DNA from: Pelomonas sp. Root1444 | GTDB lineage: Bacteria; Pseudomonadota; Gammaproteobacteria; Burkholderiales; Burkholderiaceae_C | Reading direction: 5' to 3' | DNA: 64,000 nucleotides | Assembly (NCBI RefSeq): GCF_001426885.1 | Contig: NZ_LMFP01000029.1 | Span: 73,088 to 137,087, forward strand | In this document: positions 45,251-54,411 of the stretch, piece after piece | Layout: every line of letters starts with the position of its first letter | Numbering within the stretch: the stretch's first letter is position 1 | Notes under the pieces: model-generated | What the model saw: only the letters and a program-made list of their open reading frames with translations | The model's database searches: none | Told to the model about the DNA's origin: nothing | Program-made: the position numbers and the translations under genes

Positions 45251-45364
45251 GGAACCCCTCGTCCAAGGAGTAACTTGGCCGGTCCCCCGCGGGGACGGCG
45301 ATGCGTGTGGCGTTGAGCCCCACGCACATCGCCAACGCGGGCCGGCTTGGGAGCGGCCCGGCGC
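45251..45364. repeat. Dispersed intergenic repeat, copy A
   Basis: Shares with 56008-56204 the blocks CCCCTCGTCCAAGGAGTA, CTTGGCCGGTC, GGGGACGGCGATGC and CACATCGCCAA followed by GCGGGCCGGCTTGGGAGCGG and CCCGGCGC. CCAAG/CTTGG around a six-base loop forms a small hairpin. Lies between the poly-HAMP kinase and the next kinase, ending about 27 bases before the latter's start. Confidence 0.85.
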
Positions 45365-45390
45365 GCGAGCCGCCATGGAGAGCTGCTGAT

Positions 45391-47838
45391 ATGTCGTCAA
45401 CAGACTCTGAAGAACTCACCAACATCCTGATCGTCGACGACGAGCCGGCCAACCTGCTCGTGCTGGAGAGCGTGCTCAACGACCCCGGCTACCGCATCGT
45501 GCGCGCACTGTCCGCCGACGAGGCGCTGCTGGCGCTGATGGCGCAGGAGTTCGCCGTCATGGTGCTGGACATCCAGTTGCCCGACATGAACGGCATCGAG
45601 CTGGCGCAGCTGATCAAGGAGCGCAAGAAGAACGCCCACCTGCCCATCATCTTCCTGACGGCCTACTTCGATCAGGACCAATACCGCCTGCAGGGCTACG
45701 GCTCGGGCGCCGTCGACTACCTGCACAAGCCGGTCAATCCGGCGGTGCTGCGCTCCAAGGTGGCGGTGTTTGCGGAGCTGGACCGCAAGACGCGCGAGGT
45801 CCAGCGCGCCAACCTGGCGCTGCTGGCCGAGGTGGAGGAGCGCCGTCGCGCCGAGGAGCGCCTGCGCGAACTCAACGAGACGCTGGAGCGCCGCGTCACC
45901 GAGCGCACCGAGGCCTTCCTCATCGCCGACCGCCGCCTGCAGGCCATGATGAGCAGCATCACCGACGGCCTGCTCCTCGTCGAGCCCGACGGCCGCATCG
46001 GCTACGTCAATGACCAGGGCGCGCGGCTGCTGGGCCGGCGCGCCGAGGAGCTGGTCGGGCGGCATCGCACCGACGTGTTCGGCGCCGGCGAGTTCGAGAG
46101 CGGTTTCGACCGTGCGGTGGCCGGCGACCAGGCCGTGTCCTTCGAGGCCATGGCACCCGGTGCCGCCGACCGCTGGCTGCAATGCCATTGCTACCCGGCG
46201 CACGACGGCCTGTCGGTCTACTTCCACGACATCACCGACCGCCGCGAGCTGCAGTTGCGCCGCGAGCAGCTGCTGGCCGCCGAGCAGGCCGCCCGCAGCG
46301 CCGCCGACCACGCCGCGCGCGCCAAGGAGGAGCTGTTCGCCGCCATCAGCCATGAGCTGCGCACGCCGCTGGCCGCCATCAGCGGCTGGGTGAACGTGCT
46401 GGCCCACCCGGGCGTGCAACCGGCCATGCTCAAGCGTGGCATCCAGGCCATTGCGCGCAACGCGCAAGCGCAGTCGGTGCTGGTCGACGACCTGCTGGAG
46501 ATGAGCCGCATCGTCGCCGGCAAGCAGCTGATGAACGTCGAGCGTGTCGACCTGAACGGCATCGTCGCCTGCGCCGCCGACACCGCGCGGCCCACGGCGC
46601 AGGCGCGCCAGCTCAGCATCGAGCTGCGGCTGGCCCCGGAGGCGGCCGAGGTCCTCGGCGACGCCGGCCGGCTGACACAGATCGCCATGAATCTCGTCAC
46701 CAACGCGATGAAGTTCACGGCCGCCGGCGGTGTGGTCACGCTGGCGACGGCGGTGCTGCCCACCGCCGTCGAGTTGCATGTCAGCGACGATGGCCAGGGC
46801 ATCGCGCCGGACTTCCTGCCTCGCCTGTTCGACCGCTTCAGCCAGGCCGACGACGCGGCGTCCAGCGTGCATGGTGGCCTGGGGCTGGGGTTGTCCATCG
46901 TCAAGAACCTTGTCGAGCTGCATGGCGGCGAGGTCTGGGCGCACAGCGAAGGGCTGAACCAGGGCGCCGTCTTCAGCGTGCGCTTCCCACGTGCCGGCCT
47001 GTCGAGGCTGCCGCAGGAGGCGGCCGAGGCGGAGGACGATGGCCTGGAGCCCGCCATCACGGGCCTGCGCGTGCTGCTGGTGGACGACCATGCCGATGTG
47101 CTGGAAGCCCATGCGCGCCTGCTGTCCGAACGCGGCGCCGAGGTCAGCACCGCCGGCTCCGCCGAAGCCGCGATCGTCCAGCTGCAGGGGCAGGCCTTCG
47201 ATGTGCTGCTCAGCGACCTCGGCATGCCCGGCATGGGCGGCTACGACCTGATCCGCCATGTCCGCAATGAGCTCGGCCTCGGCCCCGACCTGCTGGGTGC
47301 CGCTGCCGTCACCGCCTATGTGCGCCCGGCAGACCGCGAGGCGGCGCTGGCTGCCGGCTTCCAGCGCTTCCTGCACAAGGCCGCGTCGCCGCGCCTGCTG
47401 GCCCGCACGGTCGCCGAACTGGCCGCGGCAAGGCCGTCAGCGGCCCCGCAGGCCGCTGACGCCATGCCCGCACTGCGGGCGCTGTTCGTTGAAGACAACG
47501 TCGACCTGCGTGAGCAGATCGCCTGGCTGCTGGAGGAGCAGGGCTTGCAGGTCCAGACTTGCGCCACGGCCGAAGAGGCGCTGGCCGCCTATGCGCCGGC
47601 CCGCTTCGACCTCGTCGTGACCGACGTCAGCTTGCCGGCCATGTCCGGCGTCGACTTGGCGCGCATCATCCTGGCGCGCGAGCCCGAGGCCTGGGTGGTG
47701 TTTTCATCCGGCTACCCGATGGGCGATGACCTGCGCAGCTTCGGCCCCAATGTGCGCGCACTGCTGAAGCCCTTCGAGCTGTCGGATGTTGAACGCCTGA
47801 CCGACGAGGTCAGGCGGCACCAGGGCGGAGCGGCTTAG
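45391..47838 (+). CDS. Hybrid histidine kinase (REC-PAS-HisKA-HATPase-REC-REC)
   Basis: 815 residues from ATG 45391, which has GGAGAG eight bases upstream; the 30-codon extension to 45301 would run through a dispersed intergenic repeat and is rejected. Order: receiver (12-125, Asp near 60 in MVLDIQLPDMNG), coiled coil, PAS (about 184-290), HisKA ([14 protein letters not shown], His near 320), HATPase (about 420-533, SDDGQGIAPDFLPRLFDRF), receiver (about 559-675, LLSDLGMPGMGGY) and receiver (about 695-810, VVTDVSLPAMSG). Cytoplasmic. The N-terminal receiver suggests it takes phosphate or a signal from another kinase, plausibly the adjacent poly-HAMP kinase. Confidence 0.92.
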   Translation: MSSTDSEELTNILIVDDEPANLLVLESVLNDPGYRIVRALSADEALLALMAQEFAVMVLDIQLPDMNGIELAQLIKERKKNAHLPIIFLTAYFDQDQYRLQGYGSGAVDYLHKPVNPAVLRSKVAVFAELDRKTREVQRANLALLAEVEERRRAEERLRELNETLERRVTERTEAFLIADRRLQAMMSSITDGLLLVEPDGRIGYVNDQGARLLGRRAEELVGRHRTDVFGAGEFESGFDRAVAGDQAVSFEAMAPGAADRWLQCHCYPAHDGLSVYFHDITDRRELQLRREQLLAAEQAARSAADHAARAKEELFAAISHELRTPLAAISGWVNVLAHPGVQPAMLKRGIQAIARNAQAQSVLVDDLLEMSRIVAGKQLMNVERVDLNGIVACAADTARPTAQARQLSIELRLAPEAAEVLGDAGRLTQIAMNLVTNAMKFTAAGGVVTLATAVLPTAVELHVSDDGQGIAPDFLPRLFDRFSQADDAASSVHGGLGLGLSIVKNLVELHGGEVWAHSEGLNQGAVFSVRFPRAGLSRLPQEAAEAEDDGLEPAITGLRVLLVDDHADVLEAHARLLSERGAEVSTAGSAEAAIVQLQGQAFDVLLSDLGMPGMGGYDLIRHVRNELGLGPDLLGAAAVTAYVRPADREAALAAGFQRFLHKAASPRLLARTVAELAAARPSAAPQAADAMPALRALFVEDNVDLREQIAWLLEEQGLQVQTCATAEEALAAYAPARFDLVVTDVSLPAMSGVDLARIILAREPEAWVVFSSGYPMGDDLRSFGPNVRALLKPFELSDVERLTDEVRRHQGGAA

Positions 47839-48212
47839 CGCCCGCGTTGCGGCCCGTAGCCGTCATGGTCGCGGTCCCAGCGATCACGGCGGCCGTGGTC
47901 GCGGTGCCAGTGATCGTTGCGGCCTTCCCAGCGGCGGTCGCGATAGGAGGTCTCATACACCACCCGCGGTGCGGGCGCGTAGTAGTAGACGTCGCGCGGG
48001 GCGTAAACGGGCGCAGGCGCGTACCGGACCACCGGCGCCGGAGCGTAATAGACCGGCGCGGGCTCCTGCACGTAGTAGCGCGGCGCGTTGGACACGACGA
48101 CGCCGGCCGGCGGCAGGTTGATGCCGATGGACCAGTGCGTCTCGGCGTGGGCGGTCGCAGCGCCGAACAGCGCGGCACCGGCAACCAGGGTGGCAAGGAT
48201 GGGACGAAGCAT
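47835..48212 (-). CDS. Secreted Tyr/Pro-rich protein with Arg/Asp/His-rich end
   Basis: 125 residues; strong ribosome site AGGAGGT seven bases before ATG 48212 and a signal peptide ending AATAHA. The mature chain begins HWSIGINLPPAGVVVS, then repeats of the type YYAPAPVVRYAPAPVY, and ends in RRDRWDRDHDGYGPQRG. Such small YxxPxP-rich envelope proteins are common in Burkholderiales and of unknown role. Its TAA and the TAG of the hybrid kinase overlap on opposite strands (47835-47838), so the two transcripts converge with no gap. Confidence 0.8.
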   Translation of the reverse strand: MLRPILATLVAGAALFGAATAHAETHWSIGINLPPAGVVVSNAPRYYVQEPAPVYYAPAPVVRYAPAPVYAPRDVYYYAPAPRVVYETSYRDRRWEGRNDHWHRDHGRRDRWDRDHDGYGPQRGR

Positions 48213-48475
48213 TTGGAACCTCCTACGAGGCCAAAACGGCTGGCCTGCGATGCCTGAACAACGCCTCGCCCAGGCCGCCGTTGACGGCCGGCCGCGGCCA
48301 GTCGTAAGCGGGTGTGATGCGCGTGCGATGCTGCCGGCTCGGGTTGACCCTTAGGTGATGCCGCGCGCCCGGCCCGCGTGGCTTGACCGATGCCCCGCGC
48401 AGCGCCGTTGCCGAAACTGCCCTTACGGTAGCGCCGCCTCTTCTCGACGTGCGCGCCGCAACGGAGACAAGCCTC

Positions 48476-50539
48476 ATGAACCTGCGCCGCCACCTCGCGT
48501 GGGCGGGCGTTGCGATCCTGGGCGCTGCATCACTCGCGACCGTGGCCCTGAGCCGCGGCGAGACGATCAGCGCGCTGTGGGTCGTGGCCGCCGCCCTGTG
48601 CACCTACCTCATCGCCTACCGCTACTACAGCCTGTTCATCGCGAACAAGGTGCTGGGGCTGGACCCGAAGCGGCAGACGCCGGCCTGGAAGTACAACGAC
48701 GGGCTGGACTACGTGCCCACCAACAAGCACGTGCTGTACGGCCACCACTTCGCGGCCATCGCCGGCGCCGGCCCGCTGGTCGGCCCGGTGCTCGCGGCGC
48801 AGATGGGCTATCTGCCTGGCCTGCTGTGGATCCTGGCCGGCGTCGTCTTCGCCGGCGCGGTGCAGGACTTCATCGTTCTTTTCATTTCCACGCGACGCGA
48901 CGGCCGGTCCCTCGGCGACCTCGTCAAGCAGGAGATGGGCACGGTGCCGGGGCTGATCGCGCTGTTCGGCGCCTTCATGATCATGATCATCATCCTGGCC
49001 GTGCTGGCGCTGATCGTCGTGAAGGCGCTGGCAGACTCGCCCTGGGGCCTGTTCACGGTGGCGGCGACCATCCCGGTCGCGTTGTTCATGGGCGTCTACC
49101 TGCGCTTCATCCGCCCGGGCCGCATCGGCGAGGTGTCGGTCATCGGCTTCGCCCTGCTGATGGCGGCGATCTTCGGCGGCCAGGCGGTCAGCGAAAGCCC
49201 GACGCTCGCGCCCATCTTCACGCTGGCGCCGACGACGCTCGTGGGCCTGCTGATCGGCTACGGCTTCGTCGCCGCCTGCATCCCGGTCTGGCTGCTGCTG
49301 GCGCCGCGCGACTACCTCAGCACCTTCCTGAAGATCGGCACCATCGTCGCGCTGGCCATCGGCATCGTCATCGTCGCGCCGCCGCTGAAGATGCCGGCGC
49401 TGACGCAGTTCGCGGCGGGCAACGGCCCGGTCTGGGCCGGCAGCCTGTTCCCCTTCCTGTTCATCACCATCGCCTGCGGTGCGGTGTCGGGCTTCCACGC
49501 GCTGATCTCGTCGGGCACTAGCCCGAAGCTGTTGGAGAACGAGACCCATGCCCGCTACATCGGCTACGGCGGCATGCTGGCCGAGAGCTTCGTCGCGGTG
49601 ATGGCGCTGGTGGCCGCCTCGTGCATCGAGCCGGGCGTCTACTTCGCGATGAACAGCCCGGCCGCGATGGTCGGCAAGGACGCCGCGACGGTCGCGCAGA
49701 CGATCTCGACCTGGGGCTTCGTCGTCACACCCGAGATGCTGACGCAGGCGGCCGCGGACGTCGGCGAGAAGACCATCCTGGCCCGTGCCGGCGGTGCGCC
49801 GACGCTGGCCGTCGGCATGGCCGAGATCCTGCATCAGGTGGTGGGCGGCAAGGCGCTGATGGCGTTCTGGTACCACTTCGCCATCCTGTTCGAGGCGCTG
49901 TTCATCCTGACCGCCGTGGACGCCGGCACCCGCGCCGGCCGCTTCATGCTGCAGGACCTGCTCGGCAGCTTCGTGCCGTCGCTCAAGCGCACGGAGAGCT
50001 GGGTCGCCAACCTGATCGCCACGGGTTTGTGCGTGGCGGCCTGGGGCTATTTCCTCTACCAGGGCGTGGTCGATCCTCTCGGCGGCATCAACACGCTGTG
50101 GCCGCTGTTCGGCATCGCCAACCAGATGCTGGCCGCCGTGGCGCTGCTGCTGGGCACCGTCGTGCTGTTCAAGATGAAGAAGGATCGCTACGCCTGGGTC
50201 ACGGCCGTGCCGGCCGCCTGGCTGCTGGTCTGCACGATGACGGCCGGCTGGCTGAAGATCTTCTCGGCCGACCCCAAGCTGGGCTTCCTGGCCCACGCCG
50301 ACAAGTACGCCGCGGCGATCGCCGAGGGCAAGGTGCTGGCGCCGGCCAAGACGCTGGACGCGATGTCGCGCGTGGTCTTCAACGACCGGCTGGATGCCGC
50401 GCTGTGCGCGCTGTTCATGGGCGTGGTCATCAGTGTGCTGATCTACAGCGTCAAGGCGATCGGGGCCGCCCGCCGCAACGGCAAGGTCACGGCGCAGGAA
50501 ACCACCTTCGCACCGCTGCCGTCGGGCCAGCATGCTTGA
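48476..50539 (+). CDS. cstA: Carbon starvation protein A family peptide/pyruvate transporter
   Basis: 687 residues from ATG 48476, with GGAGA eight bases upstream; the further open frame to 48383 is not needed. Polytopic membrane protein with CstA/BtsT landmarks: YFSLFI-like RYYSLFIANKVLGLD (about 43-57), the HFAAIAGAGPLVGPVLAAQ motif (about 87-105), LGDLVKQEMG and FHALISSGTSPKLL (about 342-355). Imports peptides or pyruvate under carbon limitation. Overlaps the following small gene by eight bases, the usual cstA-ybdD arrangement. Confidence 0.94.
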   Translation: MNLRRHLAWAGVAILGAASLATVALSRGETISALWVVAAALCTYLIAYRYYSLFIANKVLGLDPKRQTPAWKYNDGLDYVPTNKHVLYGHHFAAIAGAGPLVGPVLAAQMGYLPGLLWILAGVVFAGAVQDFIVLFISTRRDGRSLGDLVKQEMGTVPGLIALFGAFMIMIIILAVLALIVVKALADSPWGLFTVAATIPVALFMGVYLRFIRPGRIGEVSVIGFALLMAAIFGGQAVSESPTLAPIFTLAPTTLVGLLIGYGFVAACIPVWLLLAPRDYLSTFLKIGTIVALAIGIVIVAPPLKMPALTQFAAGNGPVWAGSLFPFLFITIACGAVSGFHALISSGTSPKLLENETHARYIGYGGMLAESFVAVMALVAASCIEPGVYFAMNSPAAMVGKDAATVAQTISTWGFVVTPEMLTQAAADVGEKTILARAGGAPTLAVGMAEILHQVVGGKALMAFWYHFAILFEALFILTAVDAGTRAGRFMLQDLLGSFVPSLKRTESWVANLIATGLCVAAWGYFLYQGVVDPLGGINTLWPLFGIANQMLAAVALLLGTVVLFKMKKDRYAWVTAVPAAWLLVCTMTAGWLKIFSADPKLGFLAHADKYAAAIAEGKVLAPAKTLDAMSRVVFNDRLDAALCALFMGVVISVLIYSVKAIGAARRNGKVTAQETTFAPLPSGQHA

Positions 50540-50732
50540 GATGCGCGACCTGGCCCAGGCGGGCCGGTACCTGACGCAGAGCCTGCGCCTGATGGTGGGC
50601 GTGCCGGACTACGGCAGCTACCTGGCCCACCATCAGGCCACGCATCCGGAACGTGAGCCGATGAGCTACGAGGAGTTCTTTAGGGAGAGGCAGGCGGCGC
50701 GCTACAGCGCGCGGGTCGGGAAGTGCTGCTGA
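50532..50732 (+). CDS. YbdD/YjiX family small protein
   Basis: 66 residues; family hallmark MVGVPDYGSYLAHH (about 21-34) and MSYEEFFRERQAARY (about 44-58), ending KCC instead of the frequent RCC end. Conserved partner of CstA/BtsT transporters, apparently needed for their function. Starts inside the cstA stop region, so it is translated from the same message. Confidence 0.93.
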   Translation: MLEMRDLAQAGRYLTQSLRLMVGVPDYGSYLAHHQATHPEREPMSYEEFFRERQAARYSARVGKCC

Positions 50733-50756
50733 AACCCAGTGGTAAAAGGCCGGCCC

Positions 50757-51437
50757 ATGCCGGTCGCGAACGACGATGCCCTCCCAGAAGGATTCCTTTT
50801 ACTGCCCGGTCTGCTGGGCGCTGAGCAACGTGGAGCGCTGATTGCCGAGCTGACCGCGCTGCCGCCTGGCACGGCCGGGCAGCGGGAGTTGCTTGATCAG
50901 CCCTGGTGCCAGTCGGTCGCCCGGTGGCTGCGCGGGTTGCCGGAGTTGCGTCCGCTACTACCCGCAGGCGCCGTTGCCGTGCAGTGCACGTTGTTCGAGA
51001 AGTCGTCAGACCGCAACTGGCTGGTGACGCCGCATCAGGATCTCGCCATCCCTGTCGAAAGTCGTGTCGAGCATCCCGCGCTGAGCGGTTGGTCAATCAA
51101 GTCCGGTCGTCACTTCGTCTTGGCTCCGGCGGAGCTGTTGGCGCAGATGATCGCGCTTCGGCTGCATCTGGACGACGCGACCGAAGCGGACGGGGGTCTT
51201 CGTTTGGTGCCGCGCTCGCATCGCGCCGGTGTGCTGAATGACGTCGCCTTGGGACAGTGGCGCGAGCGCCCCGGTGCCGTGGCTGCGGATGCGTTGGCCG
51301 GCGACGTGTTGCTGATGCGGCCGCTCGTGCTGCATGCCTCGTCCAAGGCGTCTGCACCGGGCCGCAGGCGCGTACTGCACTTCCTGTTCGGCCCGCCAGC
51401 GTTGCCTCACGGCTTGCGTTGGCGCACGACGGTCTGA
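50757..51437 (+). CDS. Phytanoyl-CoA dioxygenase-like Fe(II)/2-oxoglutarate oxygenase
   Basis: 226 residues from ATG 50757 (AAAGG seven bases upstream; a GTG at 50739 lacks a ribosome site). Double-stranded beta-helix oxygenase: the iron facial triad is seen as His-x-Asp in TPHQDLAIP (about 83-91) and the distal His in MRPLVLHASSKA (about 188-199), with the 2-oxoglutarate-binding Arg in GRRRVLHFLFG. Substrate unknown. Its stop lies two bases from the stop of the convergent amidase gene. Confidence 0.83.
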   Translation: MPVANDDALPEGFLLLPGLLGAEQRGALIAELTALPPGTAGQRELLDQPWCQSVARWLRGLPELRPLLPAGAVAVQCTLFEKSSDRNWLVTPHQDLAIPVESRVEHPALSGWSIKSGRHFVLAPAELLAQMIALRLHLDDATEADGGLRLVPRSHRAGVLNDVALGQWRERPGAVAADALAGDVLLMRPLVLHASSKASAPGRRRVLHFLFGPPALPHGLRWRTTV

Positions 51438-51439
51438 CG

Positions 51440-52801
51440 TCACAACGTCGCGCTGCGCTTCCTCGCCATCGGCGGGTTCTTCGCAAAATACTTCGCGATA
51501 CCCGATGCCAGCGCATCCACCAACCGGTCCTGGTAGTCCGGGTCGCGCAGCTTCTTCTCTTCCTCGGGGTTGGAGATGAAGGCCGTCTCGACCAGGATGC
51601 TGGGGATGTCCGGCGCCTTCAGCACGGCGAAGCCGGCCTGCTCGACGCGCGGCTTGTGCAGCTTGCCGATCTTGCCGATCTGGCCCAGCACCTCGCCGCC
51701 GAGCTTGAGGCTGTCCTTGATCTGCGCCGTCGTGCTCATGTCCAGCAGCGCGCGCAGCACGTTGGCGTCCTTGGTGGCGGCGCCGACGTTGACGCCGCCG
51801 ACCATGTCGGCCGCGTTCTCCTTGTTGGCCATCCAGCGCGCGGCCGCGCTCGTCGCGGCGCCATCGCTGAGCACGAACACCGATGCGCCGCGCGCCTGTG
51901 GCGTGAAGAAGGCGTCGGCGTGGATGGACACGAACAGGTCGGCCTGCACACGCCGGGCCTTGCGCACGCGGTCCTGCAGCGGCACGAAGAAGTCGGCGTC
52001 GCGCGTCATCAGCACGCGGATGTTGGGGTTGGTCTGGAGGCGCTCGCGCAGCTTCAGGCCCACGGCCAGCACGACGTCCTTTTCCTTCAGGCCGGAGGGG
52101 CCGACGGCGCCGGGGTCCTCGCCGCCATGGCCGGGGTCCAGCGCGATGACGATGAGGCGGTCCACGGCCGCCGCGGTGGGCGGCTTGGGGTCGGGCGCGG
52201 GGGCCGGCTTGGGCGCCGCGGCCACCGGCGGCGGGGCGGGCACGGCGGCCGGCGGCGCGGGGCGCTCGATCTTCTGGATCAGTTCCTCCAGCGCATCGTT
52301 GACGGCGCTGGCCGCGGCCTCGGCGCGGCGGGCGGCGGCGGGCGGCTTGTCATGGTCCTGCACCAGCGTGACCAGCGGGTCGGTCTCGACCTTGGGGTGC
52401 AGGTCGAACACCAGGCGGTGCTGGTAGGCGGCCACCGGCGCGAGCGTGAAGATCTGGGGTGCCGCGGCCTGCTTGAGGTCGAGCACGATGCGCACGACGG
52501 TGGGCGTGTTCTGGCCCACGCGCACGCCGGCGATGTAGGGGTCGTCGGCCTTGACCTTGCCGATCAGCTCGCGCAGCCCCGGGCTCAGCGACAGGCCGTC
52601 GATGTCGATGACGAGGCGGTGCGGCGAGTCGACCAGGAAGTGCTTGGCGGCCAGCGGCCGGTCGGACTCGATGGTGACCCGCGTGTAGTCGGTCGCGGGC
52701 CACACGCGCACGGCCACGATGCTGGCCTGGCTGCCGGCGGCCAGCGTGTCGGGCGCCTTCAGCAGCAGCGCGAGCAGGCCCAGGGAGGTGCGGCGCTTCA
52801 C
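51440..52801 (-). CDS. N-acetylmuramoyl-L-alanine amidase (AmiC-like)
   Basis: 453 residues from GTG 52801, overlapping the tsaE stop as GTGA; the frame continues upstream only within tsaE. Signal sequence (TSLGLLALLLKAPDTLAAGS), AMIN domain (about 28-140) for septal peptidoglycan targeting, a Pro/Ala-rich linker (about 190-225) and the Zn-dependent amidase_3 domain with DPGHGGEDPGA, SIHADAF and VETAFISNPEEE, containing the His, Glu, His and catalytic Glu. Cleaves septal murein for daughter-cell separation. The tsaE-amidase pair is common in proteobacteria. Confidence 0.93.
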   Translation of the reverse strand: MKRRTSLGLLALLLKAPDTLAAGSQASIVAVRVWPATDYTRVTIESDRPLAAKHFLVDSPHRLVIDIDGLSLSPGLRELIGKVKADDPYIAGVRVGQNTPTVVRIVLDLKQAAAPQIFTLAPVAAYQHRLVFDLHPKVETDPLVTLVQDHDKPPAAARRAEAAASAVNDALEELIQKIERPAPPAAVPAPPPVAAAPKPAPAPDPKPPTAAAVDRLIVIALDPGHGGEDPGAVGPSGLKEKDVVLAVGLKLRERLQTNPNIRVLMTRDADFFVPLQDRVRKARRVQADLFVSIHADAFFTPQARGASVFVLSDGAATSAAARWMANKENAADMVGGVNVGAATKDANVLRALLDMSTTAQIKDSLKLGGEVLGQIGKIGKLHKPRVEQAGFAVLKAPDIPSILVETAFISNPEEEKKLRDPDYQDRLVDALASGIAKYFAKNPPMARKRSATL

Positions 52802-53280
52802 TGCAAGGCTCCCACCAGGCGCGCATCGCCGCGGGCGCGCACGCGGCGGCTGTCGTCGGGCATCAGCTCGATGAAGAGCTGCAGGTCCGCAGGCGGCAAC
52901 TGGCCGGCGGCCTTCTCGGGCCATTCGCAGAGCTTGAGGCCGGCTGCGGCGAAGACGTCGCGAAAGCCGGCATCCTCCCACTCGCGCGGGTCGCCGAAGC
53001 GGTAGAAGTCGAAGTGGCTGGCGCTGCCGCCTCCCGCCGACTCAGGCAGCTCGTAGCTTTCCATCACGGCATAGCTCGGGCTCTTGATGCGGCCCTGCAC
53101 GCCGAGCGCGCGCAGCAGCAGGCGCACGAAGGTCGTCTTGCCGGCGCCGAGCGGCCCGTGCAGTTCGATGACGGCGTCAGGGGAGGGGAGCAGCGCCCCC
53201 GCGAGTCGTTCGGCGGTGGTCTGGGCCGCAGCTTCTTCGGGCCACAGCAACTGGGTTTCTAAAATCGCAGACAAATGCAA
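52798..53280 (-). CDS. tsaE: tRNA threonylcarbamoyladenosine biosynthesis ATPase TsaE
   Basis: 160 residues with P-loop HGPLGAGKTTFVR (about 41-53), SPSYAVMESYE and FDFYRFGDPREWEDAG typical of TsaE, the ATPase supporting t6A synthesis at tRNA position 37. No ATG is available at the 5' end: the frame opens with TTG at 53280 or, six bases later, TTG at 53274. Either start overlaps the divergent queG start (53275). Confidence 0.93.
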   Translation of the reverse strand: MHLSAILETQLLWPEEAAAQTTAERLAGALLPSPDAVIELHGPLGAGKTTFVRLLLRALGVQGRIKSPSYAVMESYELPESAGGGSASHFDFYRFGDPREWEDAGFRDVFAAAGLKLCEWPEKAAGQLPPADLQLFIELMPDDSRRVRARGDARLVGALQ

Positions 53281-54411
53281 GAGGTCCCGTCCACTGTCGA
53301 TACCGCCGCGCTGTTGGCGCGTTTGCGCGGCTGGGCGCGTGAGTTGGGATTCTCACAGATCGCCGTCGCCGATGTGGACCTCAGCAGCGCCGAACCCGGC
53401 TTGCAGGCCTGGCTGGACGCGGGCCACCACGGCCGCATGCACTACATGGCCTCGCACGGCCTGAAGCGTGCGCGGCCCGCCGAGCTGGTGCCGGGCACGC
53501 TGCGCGTCATCACGGCGCGCATGGACTACCTGCCCCAAGGCACCGAGCCGGGCTGGCAGGCGGTCGAATGGGCGGGCCTGGCGAACCCCGAGCAGGCGCA
53601 AATCTCCGTCTACGCCCGTGGCCGCGACTATCACAAGGTGTTGCGCCAGCGGCTGCAGAAGCTGGCCGAACGCCTGCAGGACGAAGTCGGGCCGCGCGGC
53701 CATCGCGTCTTCACCGACTCGGCGCCCGTGCTGGAGGTGGAGCTGGCCTCGCGCTCAGGCCTGGGCTGGCGCGGCAAGCACACGCTCAACATCCACCGCG
53801 ACGCCGGGTCGATGTTCTTTCTCGGCGAGCTGTTCATCGACCTCGACCTGCCGCTGACCGAAGCCGTCAGCGCGCATTGCGGCGAATGCCGCGCCTGCAT
53901 CGACGTGTGCCCGACTGGGGCCATCACCGCGCCGTACCGCGTCGACGCGCGACGCTGCATTTCTTACCTCACCATCGAGCATGACGGCGCCATTCCGCCG
54001 GAGCTGCGGCCGCTGATCGGCAATCGCGTGTACGGCTGCGACGACTGCCAGCTGGCCTGCCCGTGGAACAAGTTCGCGCAGCCCGCCGTGCTGGCCGATT
54101 TCGACGTGCGTCCCGCCATGGCGGGCGCGCCGATTGCCGAGCTGCTGGCTTGGGACGAAACCGAGTTCCTGCGCCGCACGGAAGGCTCAGCGATCCGTCG
54201 CATCGGCTTTGCGCGCTGGCGCCGCAACCTGGCCGTGGCGGCCGGCAACGCGCTGCGCGCGCGCGACGACGCCGCGCTGCGGGCCGCGCTGCTACGGGCC
54301 GGGGAGGGCGCGGACGACCTGGTGGCGGAACACATCGCCTGGGCCTTGTCCGCGCCGAACGAGCCTGGCGCGTTATCGTCCCGCCCGCTGTCTGTTGGAG
54401 CCATCGAATGA
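53275..54411 (+). CDS. queG: Epoxyqueuosine reductase
   Basis: 378 residues. Last step of queuosine synthesis in tRNA. Cobalamin-binding N-terminal part with FTDSAPVLEVELA (about 146-158, catalytic Asp region) and GWRGKHTLNIH; two [4Fe-4S] clusters from CGECRACIDVCPTGAI (about 202-217) and YGCDDCQLACPWN (about 252-264). C-terminal HEAT-like helical tail. Starts at ATG 53275 inside the 5' end of tsaE on the other strand, with a TAAAAT box about 15 bases upstream, so its message may be short-leadered or leaderless. Confidence 0.96.
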   Translation: MQEVPSTVDTAALLARLRGWARELGFSQIAVADVDLSSAEPGLQAWLDAGHHGRMHYMASHGLKRARPAELVPGTLRVITARMDYLPQGTEPGWQAVEWAGLANPEQAQISVYARGRDYHKVLRQRLQKLAERLQDEVGPRGHRVFTDSAPVLEVELASRSGLGWRGKHTLNIHRDAGSMFFLGELFIDLDLPLTEAVSAHCGECRACIDVCPTGAITAPYRVDARRCISYLTIEHDGAIPPELRPLIGNRVYGCDDCQLACPWNKFAQPAVLADFDVRPAMAGAPIAELLAWDETEFLRRTEGSAIRRIGFARWRRNLAVAAGNALRARDDAALRAALLRAGEGADDLVAEHIAWALSAPNEPGALSSRPLSVGAIE

